DNA from: Lawsonibacter sp.
GTDB lineage: Bacteria; Bacillota; Clostridia; Oscillospirales; Oscillospiraceae
NCBI GenBank assembly: GCA_022791995.1
Contig: JAAWAD010000043.1
Coordinates: forward strand, 20,264-84,263
DNA length: 64,000 nt
Reading direction: 5' to 3'
The stretch's first letter is position 1. Each line of letters opens with the position of its first letter. A program made the position numbers and the translations under genes. The notes under the pieces were generated by a model, which saw only the letters and a program-made list of their open reading frames with translations, had not been told where the DNA came from and did no database searches. Below, in pieces: positions 44,208 through 52,478 of the stretch.

Positions 44208-44771
44208 TTAGACAAGATTCTCGCTTTTCCGGCGGAACTGGACCATTCCTGTGCGGTCCAGAGCCACCATGACAGCGGGGATCAGGACCAGCTGCAAAAG
44301 AATGCCGGGAATGGCGTTGAGAAGCGCTCCGGCCAGGAAGAGCTGCCAGGTGAAGGGGACCTGGGCCACGCCGGTCATGACCACCCGGACCGCTGCCCAG
44401 ACAATGCGTCCGCTGACCATGGCAACGAGCAAAGAGCGGTACAAGGCGACAATACACTGCCAGCGGGAGCGGCTGTACAAAAAGCCGGCGACAGCCCCAT
44501 AGGCGGCCAGCTCAAAGGCCATCGCCAGGCCATTGGGCATAGGCGGGGCCTGGAACAGGGCGAAGCGGAGCAGAGGCAGAACAAAGCCCACTGCGCCGCC
44601 ATACTGCCACCCGCAGATCAGTCCGCACAGCAGCACGGGGATGTGCATGGGCAACAGCATTCCTCCAATTTGGGGAATCTGGCCGGTGAGGAACGGAAGG
44701 GCCAGACCGATGGCCAGAAACATGGCGGCCAGCACCAGCTGTTGAGTCTTCTGTTTTGTGGTGGTGTTCAT
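44208..44771 (-). CDS. ECF transporter S component, vitamin unknown
   Basis: 187 residues, six hydrophobic helices. The N-terminal LAAMFLAIGLALPFLTGQIP and the LLPMHIPVLLCGLICGWQYG block are typical of substrate-binding ECF subunits (pantothenate, niacin or similar groups). It must use an energising ECF module encoded elsewhere. The ATG has AAGGAG 9 bases upstream. No riboswitch is seen in front, unlike thiT, so the vitamin cannot be named. Confidence 0.85.
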   Translation of the reverse strand: MNTTTKQKTQQLVLAAMFLAIGLALPFLTGQIPQIGGMLLPMHIPVLLCGLICGWQYGGAVGFVLPLLRFALFQAPPMPNGLAMAFELAAYGAVAGFLYSRSRWQCIVALYRSLLVAMVSGRIVWAAVRVVMTGVAQVPFTWQLFLAGALLNAIPGILLQLVLIPAVMVALDRTGMVQFRRKSENLV

Positions 44772-44895
44772 GGGATCAAACTCCTTAAAAAGTCAAATGT
44801 TGTCTCTCTTCTGAGGGACCTTTGCCTTCCTGGCTTTTTTCGGAGTGCGGGAAGTATACGGGGATAGGCCGCCTTCTGGCGGCGGAACGGCTCTG

Positions 44896-45939
44896 TCAGA
44901 AAAATTCGCTGGTATCCAGCACCAGGTCCTGAGCGTCGGGGAGAGCGCATTGGGAAAAGTACTGCTCCTCCAGGGGGATCCAGGTGGTCTGGAAGGCCGG
45001 GAGGGACGCGGCGTCCCGAGTCTGGAGACGCTTGTGCTGAGTTCGGGCGTCACAGGTGAGGAAGATGGTTTTCCGATAGAACCGCCGCAGGCTGGGATGG
45101 AGGGAGTAGCTTCCCTCCACCAGGGTCAGGGGGTAGCAGCCCAGCTCCACCGGCGCCTCCAGGCGGCCGGTCCTACAGACAAAGGGGTGGTAGTCCTCCA
45201 GCGCTCCAGTCTGGGCGGGGTGCAGAATTTCTTCCCGGAAGCGCTCCAAATCCATATTGCCCGCCGGGACCTCCAACCAGTTCGGAGCCCTCCGGTCCTT
45301 GGGGAGGTAGAAGTCGTCCATGTGGACCACCTGGCAGGGGATGCTCCACTCGGCCAACTGGGCCAGGCTGGATTTTCCGCTGCCGCACCGGCCATCGATG
45401 GCGACGATGGCCGGTTCCCGGTTGCGGGAGAGCTTCTCGATCTCTAGCAGGGCGGGGAAAAAGCCGGCCATCTCTTGGCGCAGCAGGCGGTAGTGGGGCC
45501 GGTAGGCCTCTCGAAAAGCGGCGCTGTGCCCCACCGGGGGACAGCCCTGGCGGCGGTACTCCGCCGTCCATTCCTCTATCCCCGGGATGCGCAGGGCGGA
45601 CAGGCTGTCCAGCTTTTGCAGCAGGCCCTCCATGCTGCCGGCCTCCATATTGGCCGCCGTGATGGAGAACAGCCGCCCCAGCAGGGGCAGGGCCATCACC
45701 GTGGACAGGGCTTTGGTGATGGGAAAGCGGCACAGCCCGCTGCCGATGGGCTCCGGGGGGAGGGGGCCGGGGGCGGCCTGCTCCCACTCGGCCAGGATAG
45801 GGGCCAGTACCCGGTCCGGGCTCAGAGCCATGTGGCCGGGGCCAAATTCGCTCTGGTAGGCCAGCTTGCCGAAGTCCTGGGGCTCCATCCGGGGGTAGCG
45901 GGCCCAGTGGGCTTGGGCGATGGACACAAACTCGCTCAT
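44896..45939 (-). CDS. Uridine-kinase-like P-loop protein with N-terminal extension
   Basis: 347 residues. The C-terminal half is a phosphoribulokinase/uridine-kinase-like NTPase: Walker A AIDGRCGSGKSSL near 180, HMDDFYLP, and VEGSYSLHPSL. The N-terminal 150 residues begin with RYPRMEPQDFGKLAYQSEFG and have no assigned function, but are conserved-looking. The start at 45939 overlaps the stop of the upstream DUF3842 gene (ATGA), with AGGAGC 9 bases away. The phosphate acceptor is unknown; a nucleoside or sugar is likely. Confidence 0.82.
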   Translation of the reverse strand: MSEFVSIAQAHWARYPRMEPQDFGKLAYQSEFGPGHMALSPDRVLAPILAEWEQAAPGPLPPEPIGSGLCRFPITKALSTVMALPLLGRLFSITAANMEAGSMEGLLQKLDSLSALRIPGIEEWTAEYRRQGCPPVGHSAAFREAYRPHYRLLRQEMAGFFPALLEIEKLSRNREPAIVAIDGRCGSGKSSLAQLAEWSIPCQVVHMDDFYLPKDRRAPNWLEVPAGNMDLERFREEILHPAQTGALEDYHPFVCRTGRLEAPVELGCYPLTLVEGSYSLHPSLRRFYRKTIFLTCDARTQHKRLQTRDAASLPAFQTTWIPLEEQYFSQCALPDAQDLVLDTSEFF

Positions 45940-46358
45940 AGGGCCAGCTCCTGTTTGGCCAGAGCGACCGCCCGCCGCAGGGCCTCCTCCAGGCGGACGC
46001 CCTCCGCCCCCGCCACATGGACACCGCAGGTGGAGGAGGGGATCAAAATTTTGACTGCCTGGGAACCGGAAACGGCGCAGGCCATTGCGGGGGAGACCTC
46101 GCCCATAATGCCGTTGGCCATCAGCACGCCGATGGGGCCCAGAATCAGGTCGGCCCAGGCCGCGTTGCAGATGACCGCGTTCTCTCCGGTGGCCCCCTGG
46201 GGACAGCCCGCCTTCAGCATGGCACTGGTAGCCAGCACGTTGGTGCCAACGCACCGAAGCTGGATCCCCTCCGGCATGCGGGGGAGGAGCAGCTTCACCA
46301 ACTGTACGCCGATGCCGCCCCCCTGGCCGTCCAGCACCAGCACCCGGCGCCCGCTCAC
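45936..46358 (-). CDS. DUF3842 family protein
   Basis: 140 residues if begun at the GTG at 46358. The family hallmarks are the Rossmann-like RRVLVLDGQGGGIGVQLVK start, GTNVLATSAMLKAG, GENAVICNA, and GPIGVLMANGIMGEVSPA. The frame stays open upstream, but the GTG matches the usual N-terminus and has no Shine-Dalgarno of its own; it overlaps the stop of a 17-codon upstream frame (GTGA). Function unknown. It is coupled to the uridine-kinase-like gene. Confidence 0.83.
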   Translation of the reverse strand: MSGRRVLVLDGQGGGIGVQLVKLLLPRMPEGIQLRCVGTNVLATSAMLKAGCPQGATGENAVICNAAWADLILGPIGVLMANGIMGEVSPAMACAVSGSQAVKILIPSSTCGVHVAGAEGVRLEEALRRAVALAKQELAL

Positions 46359-46408
46359 AGGGAGCGGCCGGGGCAAGCACCGGCCTGTGCGCTTTTTTGT
46401 TTGTTCAT
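46355..46408 (-). CDS. Possible 17-residue leader peptide coupled to DUF3842
   Basis: ATG at 46408 has AGGGAG 8 bases upstream, the only good Shine-Dalgarno in the region. The frame (MNKQKSAQAGACPGRSL) ends in TGA that overlaps the GTG start of DUF3842 (GTGA). Translation reinitiation would then supply DUF3842. A sequencing frameshift that splits a longer N-terminus is the alternative. Confidence 0.4.
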   Translation of the reverse strand: MNKQKSAQAGACPGRSL

Positions 46409-46526
46409 GGAAACGACTCCCTCTGCTCTGACAGAGCAATTCTTTGCAATCTGAACTATATCCCAATAGCCCGCTTTGTGTCAAGGGATTTTTCCAGCTT
46501 CTTCAGGAAGAAAGAGAAAAAACGTA

Positions 46527-46555
46527 TTGCTTTTTCCGGCAGTTCCCGGTATAAT
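46527..46555 (+). promoter_or_regulatory. SigA promoter of the thiolase gene
   Basis: TTGCTT, 17 bases, TATAAT, about 80 bases before the start. Confidence 0.75.
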
Positions 46556-46633
46556 AAGGCCAAGAGCGGTTTCCCGACGGCGTGATGTGAGCGCCGCAAC
46601 CACAACCAAAAATCTTGGAGGTAAAAAGACGCT

Positions 46634-47890
46634 ATGAAAGAAATCTATGTTGTCAACTGCTGCCGCACCGCCATTGGCTCCTTTGGCGGCTCCCTGAAGG
46701 ATATCCCCGCCGCCGATCTGGGTGCTGTCGTCATCAAAGAGGCCCTGAACCGGGCCGGCGTGAAGCCGGAGCAGGTGGACGAGGTCATGTTCGGCTGCAT
46801 CCTCACCGCCGCCCAGGGCCAGAATGTGGCCCGTCAGGCCAGCCTGAAGGCCGGTGTGCCCACCTCCGTTCCTGCCTACACTGTGGGCATGGTCTGCGGC
46901 TCTGGTATGAAGTCGGTTATCGAGGCCGGCCGCACCATCCTGGCTGGCGACGCCGATATCATTGTGGCCGGCGGCACCGAGAACATGTCTTCTGCTCCCT
47001 ATGCCCTGCCTGCTGAGCGCTGGGGCGCCCGCATGGGGGACAAGAAGGTGGTTGACACCATGATTAAGGACGGCCTGTGGGACGCTTATAACAACTACCA
47101 CATGGGCACCACCGCCGAGAACATCTGCGATGTGTGGGGCATCACCCGGGAGGAGCTGGATGAGTTCGGCTACAACTCCCAGAAGAAGACCGCCGACGCC
47201 ATGGCCGCCGGCAAGTTCAACGACGAGATTGTCCCTGTGATGGTCAAGCAGAAGAAGGAAATGGTAGAGTTCAAGGTGGACGAGTTCCCCCGTCTGTCCC
47301 CCCTGGATAAGCTGGCCAAGCTGCGCGGCGCCTTCCCCTGCGGCCCCGAGGGTGTGGAGGATGAGATTGTCCATACCTTTGAGCTGACCGGTGTCCACGA
47401 GGCCGATGCGAAGAAGCACGTCCAGCGTGTTACCGCCGGACAGGCCTCCGGCATCAACGACGGCGCTGCCGCCATCGTTTTGGCCTCTGGCGAGGCGGTC
47501 GCCAAGTATGGCCTGAAGCCCATGGCCAAGCTGGTCTCCTGGGGCCAGGGCGGCGTGGATCCCAAGATCATGGGCGTGGGCCCTGTGCCTGCTTCCCGTC
47601 AGGCCATGGAGAAGGCCGGCCTGAAGATTGAGGATATGGACCTGGTGGAGGCCAACGAGGCCTTTGCCGCTCAGTCCATTGCCGTGGCCCGGGAGCTGGG
47701 CTTCGACATGAGCAAGGTCAACGTCAACGGCGGCGCCATTGCCCTGGGTCACCCGGTCGGCGCTTCCGGCGCCCGGATCATCGTCACCCTGCTCCACGAG
47801 ATGCAGAAGCGGGACGACGCCAAGAAGGGTCTGGCCACCCTGTGCATCGGCGGCGGCATGGGCGTTGCCACCATCTTCGAGAAGTGCTGA
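46634..47890 (+). CDS. thl: Acetyl-CoA C-acetyltransferase (thiolase) with an internal insertion
   Basis: 418 residues. The enzyme condenses two acetyl-CoA to acetoacetyl-CoA, the first step toward butyrate. Nucleophile Cys88 is in [10 protein letters not shown], the catalytic His in [15 protein letters not shown], and the second Cys in CIGGGMG. Compared with clostridial ThlA (about 392 residues) there is an extra segment of about 25 residues near 235-264 (with [17 protein letters not shown]), just before [14 protein letters not shown]. Codons are strongly biased to C/G-ending forms, a sign of high expression. GGAGG lies 13 bases upstream. It is monocistronic. Confidence 0.96.
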   Translation: MKEIYVVNCCRTAIGSFGGSLKDIPAADLGAVVIKEALNRAGVKPEQVDEVMFGCILTAAQGQNVARQASLKAGVPTSVPAYTVGMVCGSGMKSVIEAGRTILAGDADIIVAGGTENMSSAPYALPAERWGARMGDKKVVDTMIKDGLWDAYNNYHMGTTAENICDVWGITREELDEFGYNSQKKTADAMAAGKFNDEIVPVMVKQKKEMVEFKVDEFPRLSPLDKLAKLRGAFPCGPEGVEDEIVHTFELTGVHEADAKKHVQRVTAGQASGINDGAAAIVLASGEAVAKYGLKPMAKLVSWGQGGVDPKIMGVGPVPASRQAMEKAGLKIEDMDLVEANEAFAAQSIAVARELGFDMSKVNVNGGAIALGHPVGASGARIIVTLLHEMQKRDDAKKGLATLCIGGGMGVATIFEKC

Positions 47891-47913
47891 GCCTGTTTTA
47901 AGGTATAAGAGGC

Positions 47914-47950
47914 GGCGGCCCCGGAGCAAACACTCCGGGGCCGCCGTTTG
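47914..47950 (+). terminator. Terminator of the thiolase gene
   Basis: A 13-bp perfect stem (GGCGGCCCCGGAG / CTCCGGGGCCGCC) followed by GTTTGT. Confidence 0.75.
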
Positions 47951-47965
47951 TCTGGGTCTGGAGGG

Positions 47966-48778
47966 TTACATCTTCTCTCCTCCGCGGGGGATGCTGGCGG
48001 CCAGGCGCTGCATAACAGGCTCCATAGCATCTGCCCACATCTGAAAGCCCCCCTGACGGGTCAGATGGTCCTTCACCATGAAGTTGATGCCCCCAGGTGT
48101 AGCGGTGCCAGCCATCTGATGCAGGCCGTCAGCGTCCAGAAGGGATGCTTCGTGGCAGATGGCCTGGAAAAAGGCGGAGACATATTGGGCCCCCAGCTCC
48201 TCGGGCACGCCTTGGGTTCCCGTCCACTGGCGCAGGGTGTCCATCAAGGTGTAGAAGGGGGCGGCACAGGCGGTGATGGCGGCCAGCACAGCGGCGTGGT
48301 ACCGCTCCTCCACCTGGATCACCTGGCCGATGTGGCCAAAGATTTCCGCCGCCTCCCGGTTGGAGGGGGAGAGGACGATGGGACCCTGAAAGGATGCGTT
48401 GAAAGTAAGGGGTACCATATGGACCAGGGCGGCGGTCTCGCCAATCCACGCCCGAATCTGGGGCAGCGTCTTGTCCGACATGAAGTTGATGACTTTCTGC
48501 TCCGGGCGGAAGCAGAGGGAGCGGCAGGCCTCTTCCCCCGCGCCGGGCAGGACAGCCAGCATCACCCAATCAGAGCGGTCCACCACCTCCTGCATACTGG
48601 CGGCCACCTCCACCCGGTCGGGGTAGGCCGCCTTCAGCCGGGCGGACTTCTCCTGGCTCCGGGGTGAGAGGAGAATCGGGTAGGGCGTCTCCCTGGCTCG
48701 CTGGCAGAAGCCAGTGACCAGGGCGCTGGTCAAGGTTCCTGTTCCGAGAAAGCCCAGGGTGGGCAGCTTGTGTTCCAT
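47966..48778 (-). CDS. Pyrroline-5-carboxylate reductase (ProC) family protein
   Basis: 270 residues. The N-terminal LGFLGTGTLTSALVTGF has the dinucleotide-binding GxGxxxxA pattern. The C-terminal helix MAGTATPGGINFMVKDHL stands where ProC has its signature, but it departs from the proline-pathway consensus. It may reduce a different imine or act in a related family, so I leave the symbol blank. It lies 95 bases downstream of the class II aldolase gene, on the same strand. Confidence 0.82.
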   Translation of the reverse strand: MEHKLPTLGFLGTGTLTSALVTGFCQRARETPYPILLSPRSQEKSARLKAAYPDRVEVAASMQEVVDRSDWVMLAVLPGAGEEACRSLCFRPEQKVINFMSDKTLPQIRAWIGETAALVHMVPLTFNASFQGPIVLSPSNREAAEIFGHIGQVIQVEERYHAAVLAAITACAAPFYTLMDTLRQWTGTQGVPEELGAQYVSAFFQAICHEASLLDADGLHQMAGTATPGGINFMVKDHLTRQGGFQMWADAMEPVMQRLAASIPRGGEKM

Positions 48779-48873
48779 ATATTGTTCCCCCTTGTGGATT
48801 GGCCGGAGCTCCGGCGGGTCGGTGCAGGTTTCAGTGTATCACACGGACGGCCTCTTTGCAAACGGGCAGCGGC

Positions 48874-49524
48874 TCAATTTCCCCGTGCGGCCCGGACGGC
48901 GCGAAGGGCGGACAGCTTTTCTGCTGGGATGGGGTTGGCCTGTCCCAGAAGGCGGGTGTACAGGGTGACCGTGGCCCAGTGCTCCAGGGACTCCATTCGG
49001 AGGTAGGCCTGCATGGGCTCCTCGTCCCAGGTGAGAGCCCCGTGGTTGGCCAGCAGAATGCCATTGTGGCTGTTGCAGAAGGGGGCCACTGCGTCCGGGA
49101 CCTCCTGGGTGCCGGGGGTGGCGTAGGGGGCCACCGGGATTTCTCCGAACTGGGCGACTCCCTCGGCCAGAATGGGCTGGTTCAGAGGGAGTCCGGCAAC
49201 AGCAAAGGCAGTGGCCACAGGAGGATGGGCATGGACCACACAGCGCACACGAGGATTCTCTCGATAGACCCGCAGGTGCATCTTCAGTTCGCTGGAGGGT
49301 TGCCCACTCTGGAGGAGGAGATTGCCCTCCAGGTCCACCTTGACCAGCATGTCCTCGGTCATGAAGCCCTTGGAGACGCCGGTGGGGGTGGTCCAGAGGG
49401 TATTGGGACCCACCATACAGCTGATGTTGCCGTCGTTGGCGGCCACGAAGCCCTTCTGATAGAGACGCCGGCCCATTTCCAGGATCAGGGACTTAGCCTC
49501 CTGGCTGGTGATGTAGTCATTCAT
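48874..49524 (-). CDS. Class II aldolase/adducin family protein (deoxy- or methylthioribulose-phosphate aldolase-like)
   Basis: 216 residues. The zinc ligands are visible as VVHAHPPVATAFAV and LLANHGALTWDE, with the N-terminal NDGNISC phosphate-binding motif and TPTGVSKG. Its ATG overlaps the mtnA stop (ATGA). Adjacent to mtnA it most likely cleaves 5-methylthioribulose 1-phosphate or 5-deoxyribulose 1-phosphate to DHAP and an aldehyde, as in the DHAP shunt for S-adenosylmethionine by-products. A fuculose-phosphate aldolase or dehydratase (MtnB) role is the alternative. Confidence 0.88.
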   Translation of the reverse strand: MNDYITSQEAKSLILEMGRRLYQKGFVAANDGNISCMVGPNTLWTTPTGVSKGFMTEDMLVKVDLEGNLLLQSGQPSSELKMHLRVYRENPRVRCVVHAHPPVATAFAVAGLPLNQPILAEGVAQFGEIPVAPYATPGTQEVPDAVAPFCNSHNGILLANHGALTWDEEPMQAYLRMESLEHWATVTLYTRLLGQANPIPAEKLSALRAVRAARGN

Positions 49525-50606
49525 ACACAGGCCGCCTCCTTTCCTGGAAAGCCCAGCCGGGCAAAGGCCCGGTCAAAGGGGGGATAGGCGATGCCCCGCT
49601 CGGTGATGATGCCGGTAATCAGGGTGTGAGGGGTGACATCAAAGGCGGGGTTTTCCACCTTAACGCCTGCCGGGGCCATCCGGTGGGCATACCACAGCTC
49701 AGTGACCTCCTGGGGAGGGCGTTCCTCAATGACAATCTCCTCCCCCGAAGGGGTGTCCATGTCGATGGTGGAGGAGGGGGCGCAGACATAGAAGGGGATC
49801 CCGTAGTGTCGGGCCAGAATAGCCACGCCGCTGGTGCCGATTTTGTTGGCCGTGTCCCCATTGGCAGCCACCCGGTCGCAGCCCACAAACACCAGATTGA
49901 TCTTTCCCCGCTGCATGGTGATAGAGGCCATATTATCGCAGATCAGGGTGGTGTCCGCCCCGGCGGCCTGGAGCTCGAAAGCGGTGAGCCTCGCCCCCTG
50001 AAGAAGCGGCCGGGTTTCGTCACAGTAGATCCGCAGATCTTGCCAGCCCTTTTCCAGGGCGGTGTAGATGGGAGCCAGCGCGGTGCCATACTTGGCAGTG
50101 GCCAGGGTTCCGGCGTTGCAGTGGGTCAGAATGCCGTCTCCCGGCCGGAGCAGAGAGAAACCCAGCGCCCCGATGGCCCGGCTGATGGCGATGTCCTCCT
50201 GGCGGATGGACTCCGCCTCCTCCAGCAGCCGCTCCTTTATCTGGGGAACGGTCAGGGAATCCCGACCGGCCTGAGCTGCCGCTGTCATCCGGTTCAAAGC
50301 CCAGGACAGGTTGACCGCCGTGGGCCGGGCGGAGTTCAGATAGTCCCTGTGCCGCCGGAGGGCGTCCAGAAAGGCTACGGTATCCTCGGTCTCCTCCTGA
50401 ATGGCGGCCAGATAGAGGCCATAGGCCGCCGCAACTCCGATGGCCGGAGCCCCCCGCACACGCAGGGAGCGGATGGCCTCCCAGATCTCCTCCTCTCGGG
50501 TGAGGGTCAGGTACTGGATTTCTCCGGGCAGACGGGTCTGGTCCAGAATCACCAGGGCACGCTTGTCCTGGGACAGCACTGCGGTTTCCAGTGTCAATGG
50601 GTCCAT
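49521..50606 (-). CDS. mtnA: 5-methylthioribose-1-phosphate (or 5-deoxyribose-1-phosphate) isomerase
   Basis: 361 residues from ATG 50606 behind AGGAGG; the longer frame is not needed. The eIF2B-like fold is complete: VRGAPAIGVAAAYGL, the catalytic Cys in LTHCNAGTLAT and the Asp in FVGCDRVAANGDTANKIGT. It isomerises aldose-1-phosphates to ketoses in methionine or 5'-deoxyadenosine salvage. Coupling to a class II aldolase instead of the later Mtn enzymes points to the DHAP shunt. Confidence 0.94.
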   Translation of the reverse strand: MDPLTLETAVLSQDKRALVILDQTRLPGEIQYLTLTREEEIWEAIRSLRVRGAPAIGVAAAYGLYLAAIQEETEDTVAFLDALRRHRDYLNSARPTAVNLSWALNRMTAAAQAGRDSLTVPQIKERLLEEAESIRQEDIAISRAIGALGFSLLRPGDGILTHCNAGTLATAKYGTALAPIYTALEKGWQDLRIYCDETRPLLQGARLTAFELQAAGADTTLICDNMASITMQRGKINLVFVGCDRVAANGDTANKIGTSGVAILARHYGIPFYVCAPSSTIDMDTPSGEEIVIEERPPQEVTELWYAHRMAPAGVKVENPAFDVTPHTLITGIITERGIAYPPFDRAFARLGFPGKEAACV

Positions 50607-50638
50607 TGGAGCACCTCCTGTGTGTTGCTTCTGTATCA

Positions 50639-50667
50639 AGTATACCACAGTCCCCGCAAGGGGGCAA
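50639..50667 (-). promoter_or_regulatory. Promoter of mtnA-aldolase operon
   Basis: Minus strand TTGCCC, 17 bases, TATACT, about 35 bases before the start. Confidence 0.5.
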
Positions 50668-50681
50668 CGGCCCCCGCCCAT

Positions 50682-50709
50682 AAAAAGGGGCGGCTTTCCG
50701 CAGCCGCCC
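50682..50709 (-). terminator. Terminator of spoIVA
   Basis: GGGCGGCT / AGCCGCCC stem followed on the minus strand by CCTTTTTA, 9 bases past the spoIVA stop. Confidence 0.8.
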
Positions 50710-50718
50710 GTCAGAAAA

Positions 50719-52197
50719 TTATAAAATAATGCAGATCAGTCCGCCGGATCCTTCGTTGATGATGCGCTGAAGGGTCTCGCGCAGCTTGGACCGGGCATCC
50801 TCCGGCATCCGCTTGATTTTGGAGTTCAGGTCCTCGTTCACCAGCTCATGGAGGGACTTGCCGAAGATGTTGGCCTCCCAGATTTTGCTGGAATCCCCCT
50901 CATACTCCTGGAGAAGGTAGTGGATCATATCTTCGCTCTGCTTCTCTCCGCCCACGATGGGAGAGACCTCGGTCTCAATGTCCGCCCGGATCATGTGGAT
51001 GGAGGGGGCGCTGGCCTTCAGCCGGACGCCATACCGTCCGCCCTGCTTCATGATTTCGGGCTCCTCCAGCACCAGGGAGTCAATGGCGGGGACCACGATG
51101 CCATAGCCGGTCTCCTCCACCTCCTTCAGGGCGTCCGCAACCTTGTCATAGGACGCCTTGATCTGGGCCAGCTGGGTGAGCAGAGAGAGCAGGTCCCCAT
51201 CGTCCTCAATCTGGAAGCCGGACTGCTGGGATAAGGTGGCGTAGAACAGAGCCCGGGGCAGGTCCAGTGCGGCGGTGGAGATGCCTGCGCCCAGGTCGAT
51301 AGCGGTGACCCGAGCGCCGCTGACAGCCTCACAGGACTGGAAGGAGGCGACCGCTCCCTCTACATCCCGGATGCGGCGCAGCTGGCCGGTGCCCTCCCGG
51401 ATGGCGGCGTACAGGGCGGCCTTGATGGGGTGTTCTTGGGGCAGGGCATCCACCCAGGGGGGGAGAAACAGATCCAGCTCCTTTACAGGGAACTCATATA
51501 GGACGTTTTTCAGCAGCTGATTGATCTCCTCCTGCCCCAGCTCCAGACAGTTTACTGCGGCGCAGGTCACATCGTAGCGCTGGGCGATGTCTGCTCGAAT
51601 GGCCTGGGCCCGCTCAGAGGTGGGGTAGGCGGAGTTGAGAAGGACCACGAAGGGTTTTCCCATCTCCTTCAGCTCAGAGATGACCCGCTCCTCTGCCTCC
51701 AGATAGTCCTCCCGGGGGATGTCGGTGATGGTGCCGTCGGTTGTGACCACCATGCCGATGGTGGAATGCTCCGAGATCACCTTGCGGGTGCCGATTTCCG
51801 CTGCCTCAGCCATGGGGATCTCGTGGTCGAACCAGGGGGTGGTGACCATCCGCTCGGTCTCTCCCTCCAGCTGGCCTACCGCCCCGTTGACCATGTAGCC
51901 CACACAGTCGATCAGCCGCACCTGAAAAGCCGCTCCCCCGTCCACAGCGACCTCGACTGCCTCCTCGGGGACAAATTTTGGCTCCGCCGTCATAATGGTC
52001 CGGCCGGAACCACTTTGGGGCAGCTCGTCCCGGGCCCGCTCCCGACGGTACACGTTGTCAATATTGGGAATGACTAGGGTCTCCATAAAGCGTTTGATGA
52101 AGGTGGATTTCCCTGTGCGGACCGGCCCCACAACGCCGATGTAGATATCGCCCTCGGTACGGAGCGCAATATCCTCGTAGATTTTGCGATCTTCCAC
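50719..52197 (-). CDS. spoIVA: Stage IV sporulation protein A (spore coat morphogenetic ATPase)
   Basis: 492 residues, full length. SpoIVA polymerises on the forespore membrane by ATP hydrolysis and forms the coat basement layer. The N-terminal TRAFAC domain has Walker A GPVRTGKST (24-32) and the Walker B-like LIDCVGYMV; the C-terminal sorting end is GSGGLICIIL. The start is a GTG with GGAGGAA 5 bases upstream. A SigE-type promoter precedes it, as expected for mother-cell expression. It shows that the organism makes, or descends from makers of, endospores. Confidence 0.97.
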   Translation of the reverse strand: MEDRKIYEDIALRTEGDIYIGVVGPVRTGKSTFIKRFMETLVIPNIDNVYRRERARDELPQSGSGRTIMTAEPKFVPEEAVEVAVDGGAAFQVRLIDCVGYMVNGAVGQLEGETERMVTTPWFDHEIPMAEAAEIGTRKVISEHSTIGMVVTTDGTITDIPREDYLEAEERVISELKEMGKPFVVLLNSAYPTSERAQAIRADIAQRYDVTCAAVNCLELGQEEINQLLKNVLYEFPVKELDLFLPPWVDALPQEHPIKAALYAAIREGTGQLRRIRDVEGAVASFQSCEAVSGARVTAIDLGAGISTAALDLPRALFYATLSQQSGFQIEDDGDLLSLLTQLAQIKASYDKVADALKEVEETGYGIVVPAIDSLVLEEPEIMKQGGRYGVRLKASAPSIHMIRADIETEVSPIVGGEKQSEDMIHYLLQEYEGDSSKIWEANIFGKSLHELVNEDLNSKIKRMPEDARSKLRETLQRIINEGSGGLICIIL

Positions 52198-52241
52198 TGC
52201 AATTCCTCCTTCGGCCTTATCGTCAGCCGGTATTTCCTTAC

Positions 52242-52270
52242 AATCTATGAGGATAAGCTGTGGAATATAA
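52242..52270 (-). promoter_or_regulatory. SigE-type promoter of spoIVA
   Basis: Minus strand TTATATT, 14 bases, CATAGATT, close to the SigE consensus (GKATATT, about 14 bases, CATACAMT) and about 45 bases before the start. Confidence 0.65.
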
Positions 52271-52403
52271 CAGCGCTTGAGGTGCCGGCCTTAAAATTCC
52301 AAGACCCGATTTCTTTTTCTGTGCTTTCCATCTGTAAAGGGACCCGGCGCCACAAGGAAATTCTTTGCCATAGTCTCCCTAATGGGGAGCATTCGGAAAG
52401 GCC

Positions 52404-52432
52404 TTGCTTTTCTGTCTCTTTTCCGCTATAAT
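52404..52432 (+). promoter_or_regulatory. SigA promoter of the HpaI-type aldolase gene
   Basis: TTGCTT, 17 bases, TATAAT, about 47 bases before the start. Confidence 0.7.
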
Positions 52433-52478
52433 TGGAACATGTCGGCGGATAACAGTCAACCAATGGGAGGAAAAAGCC

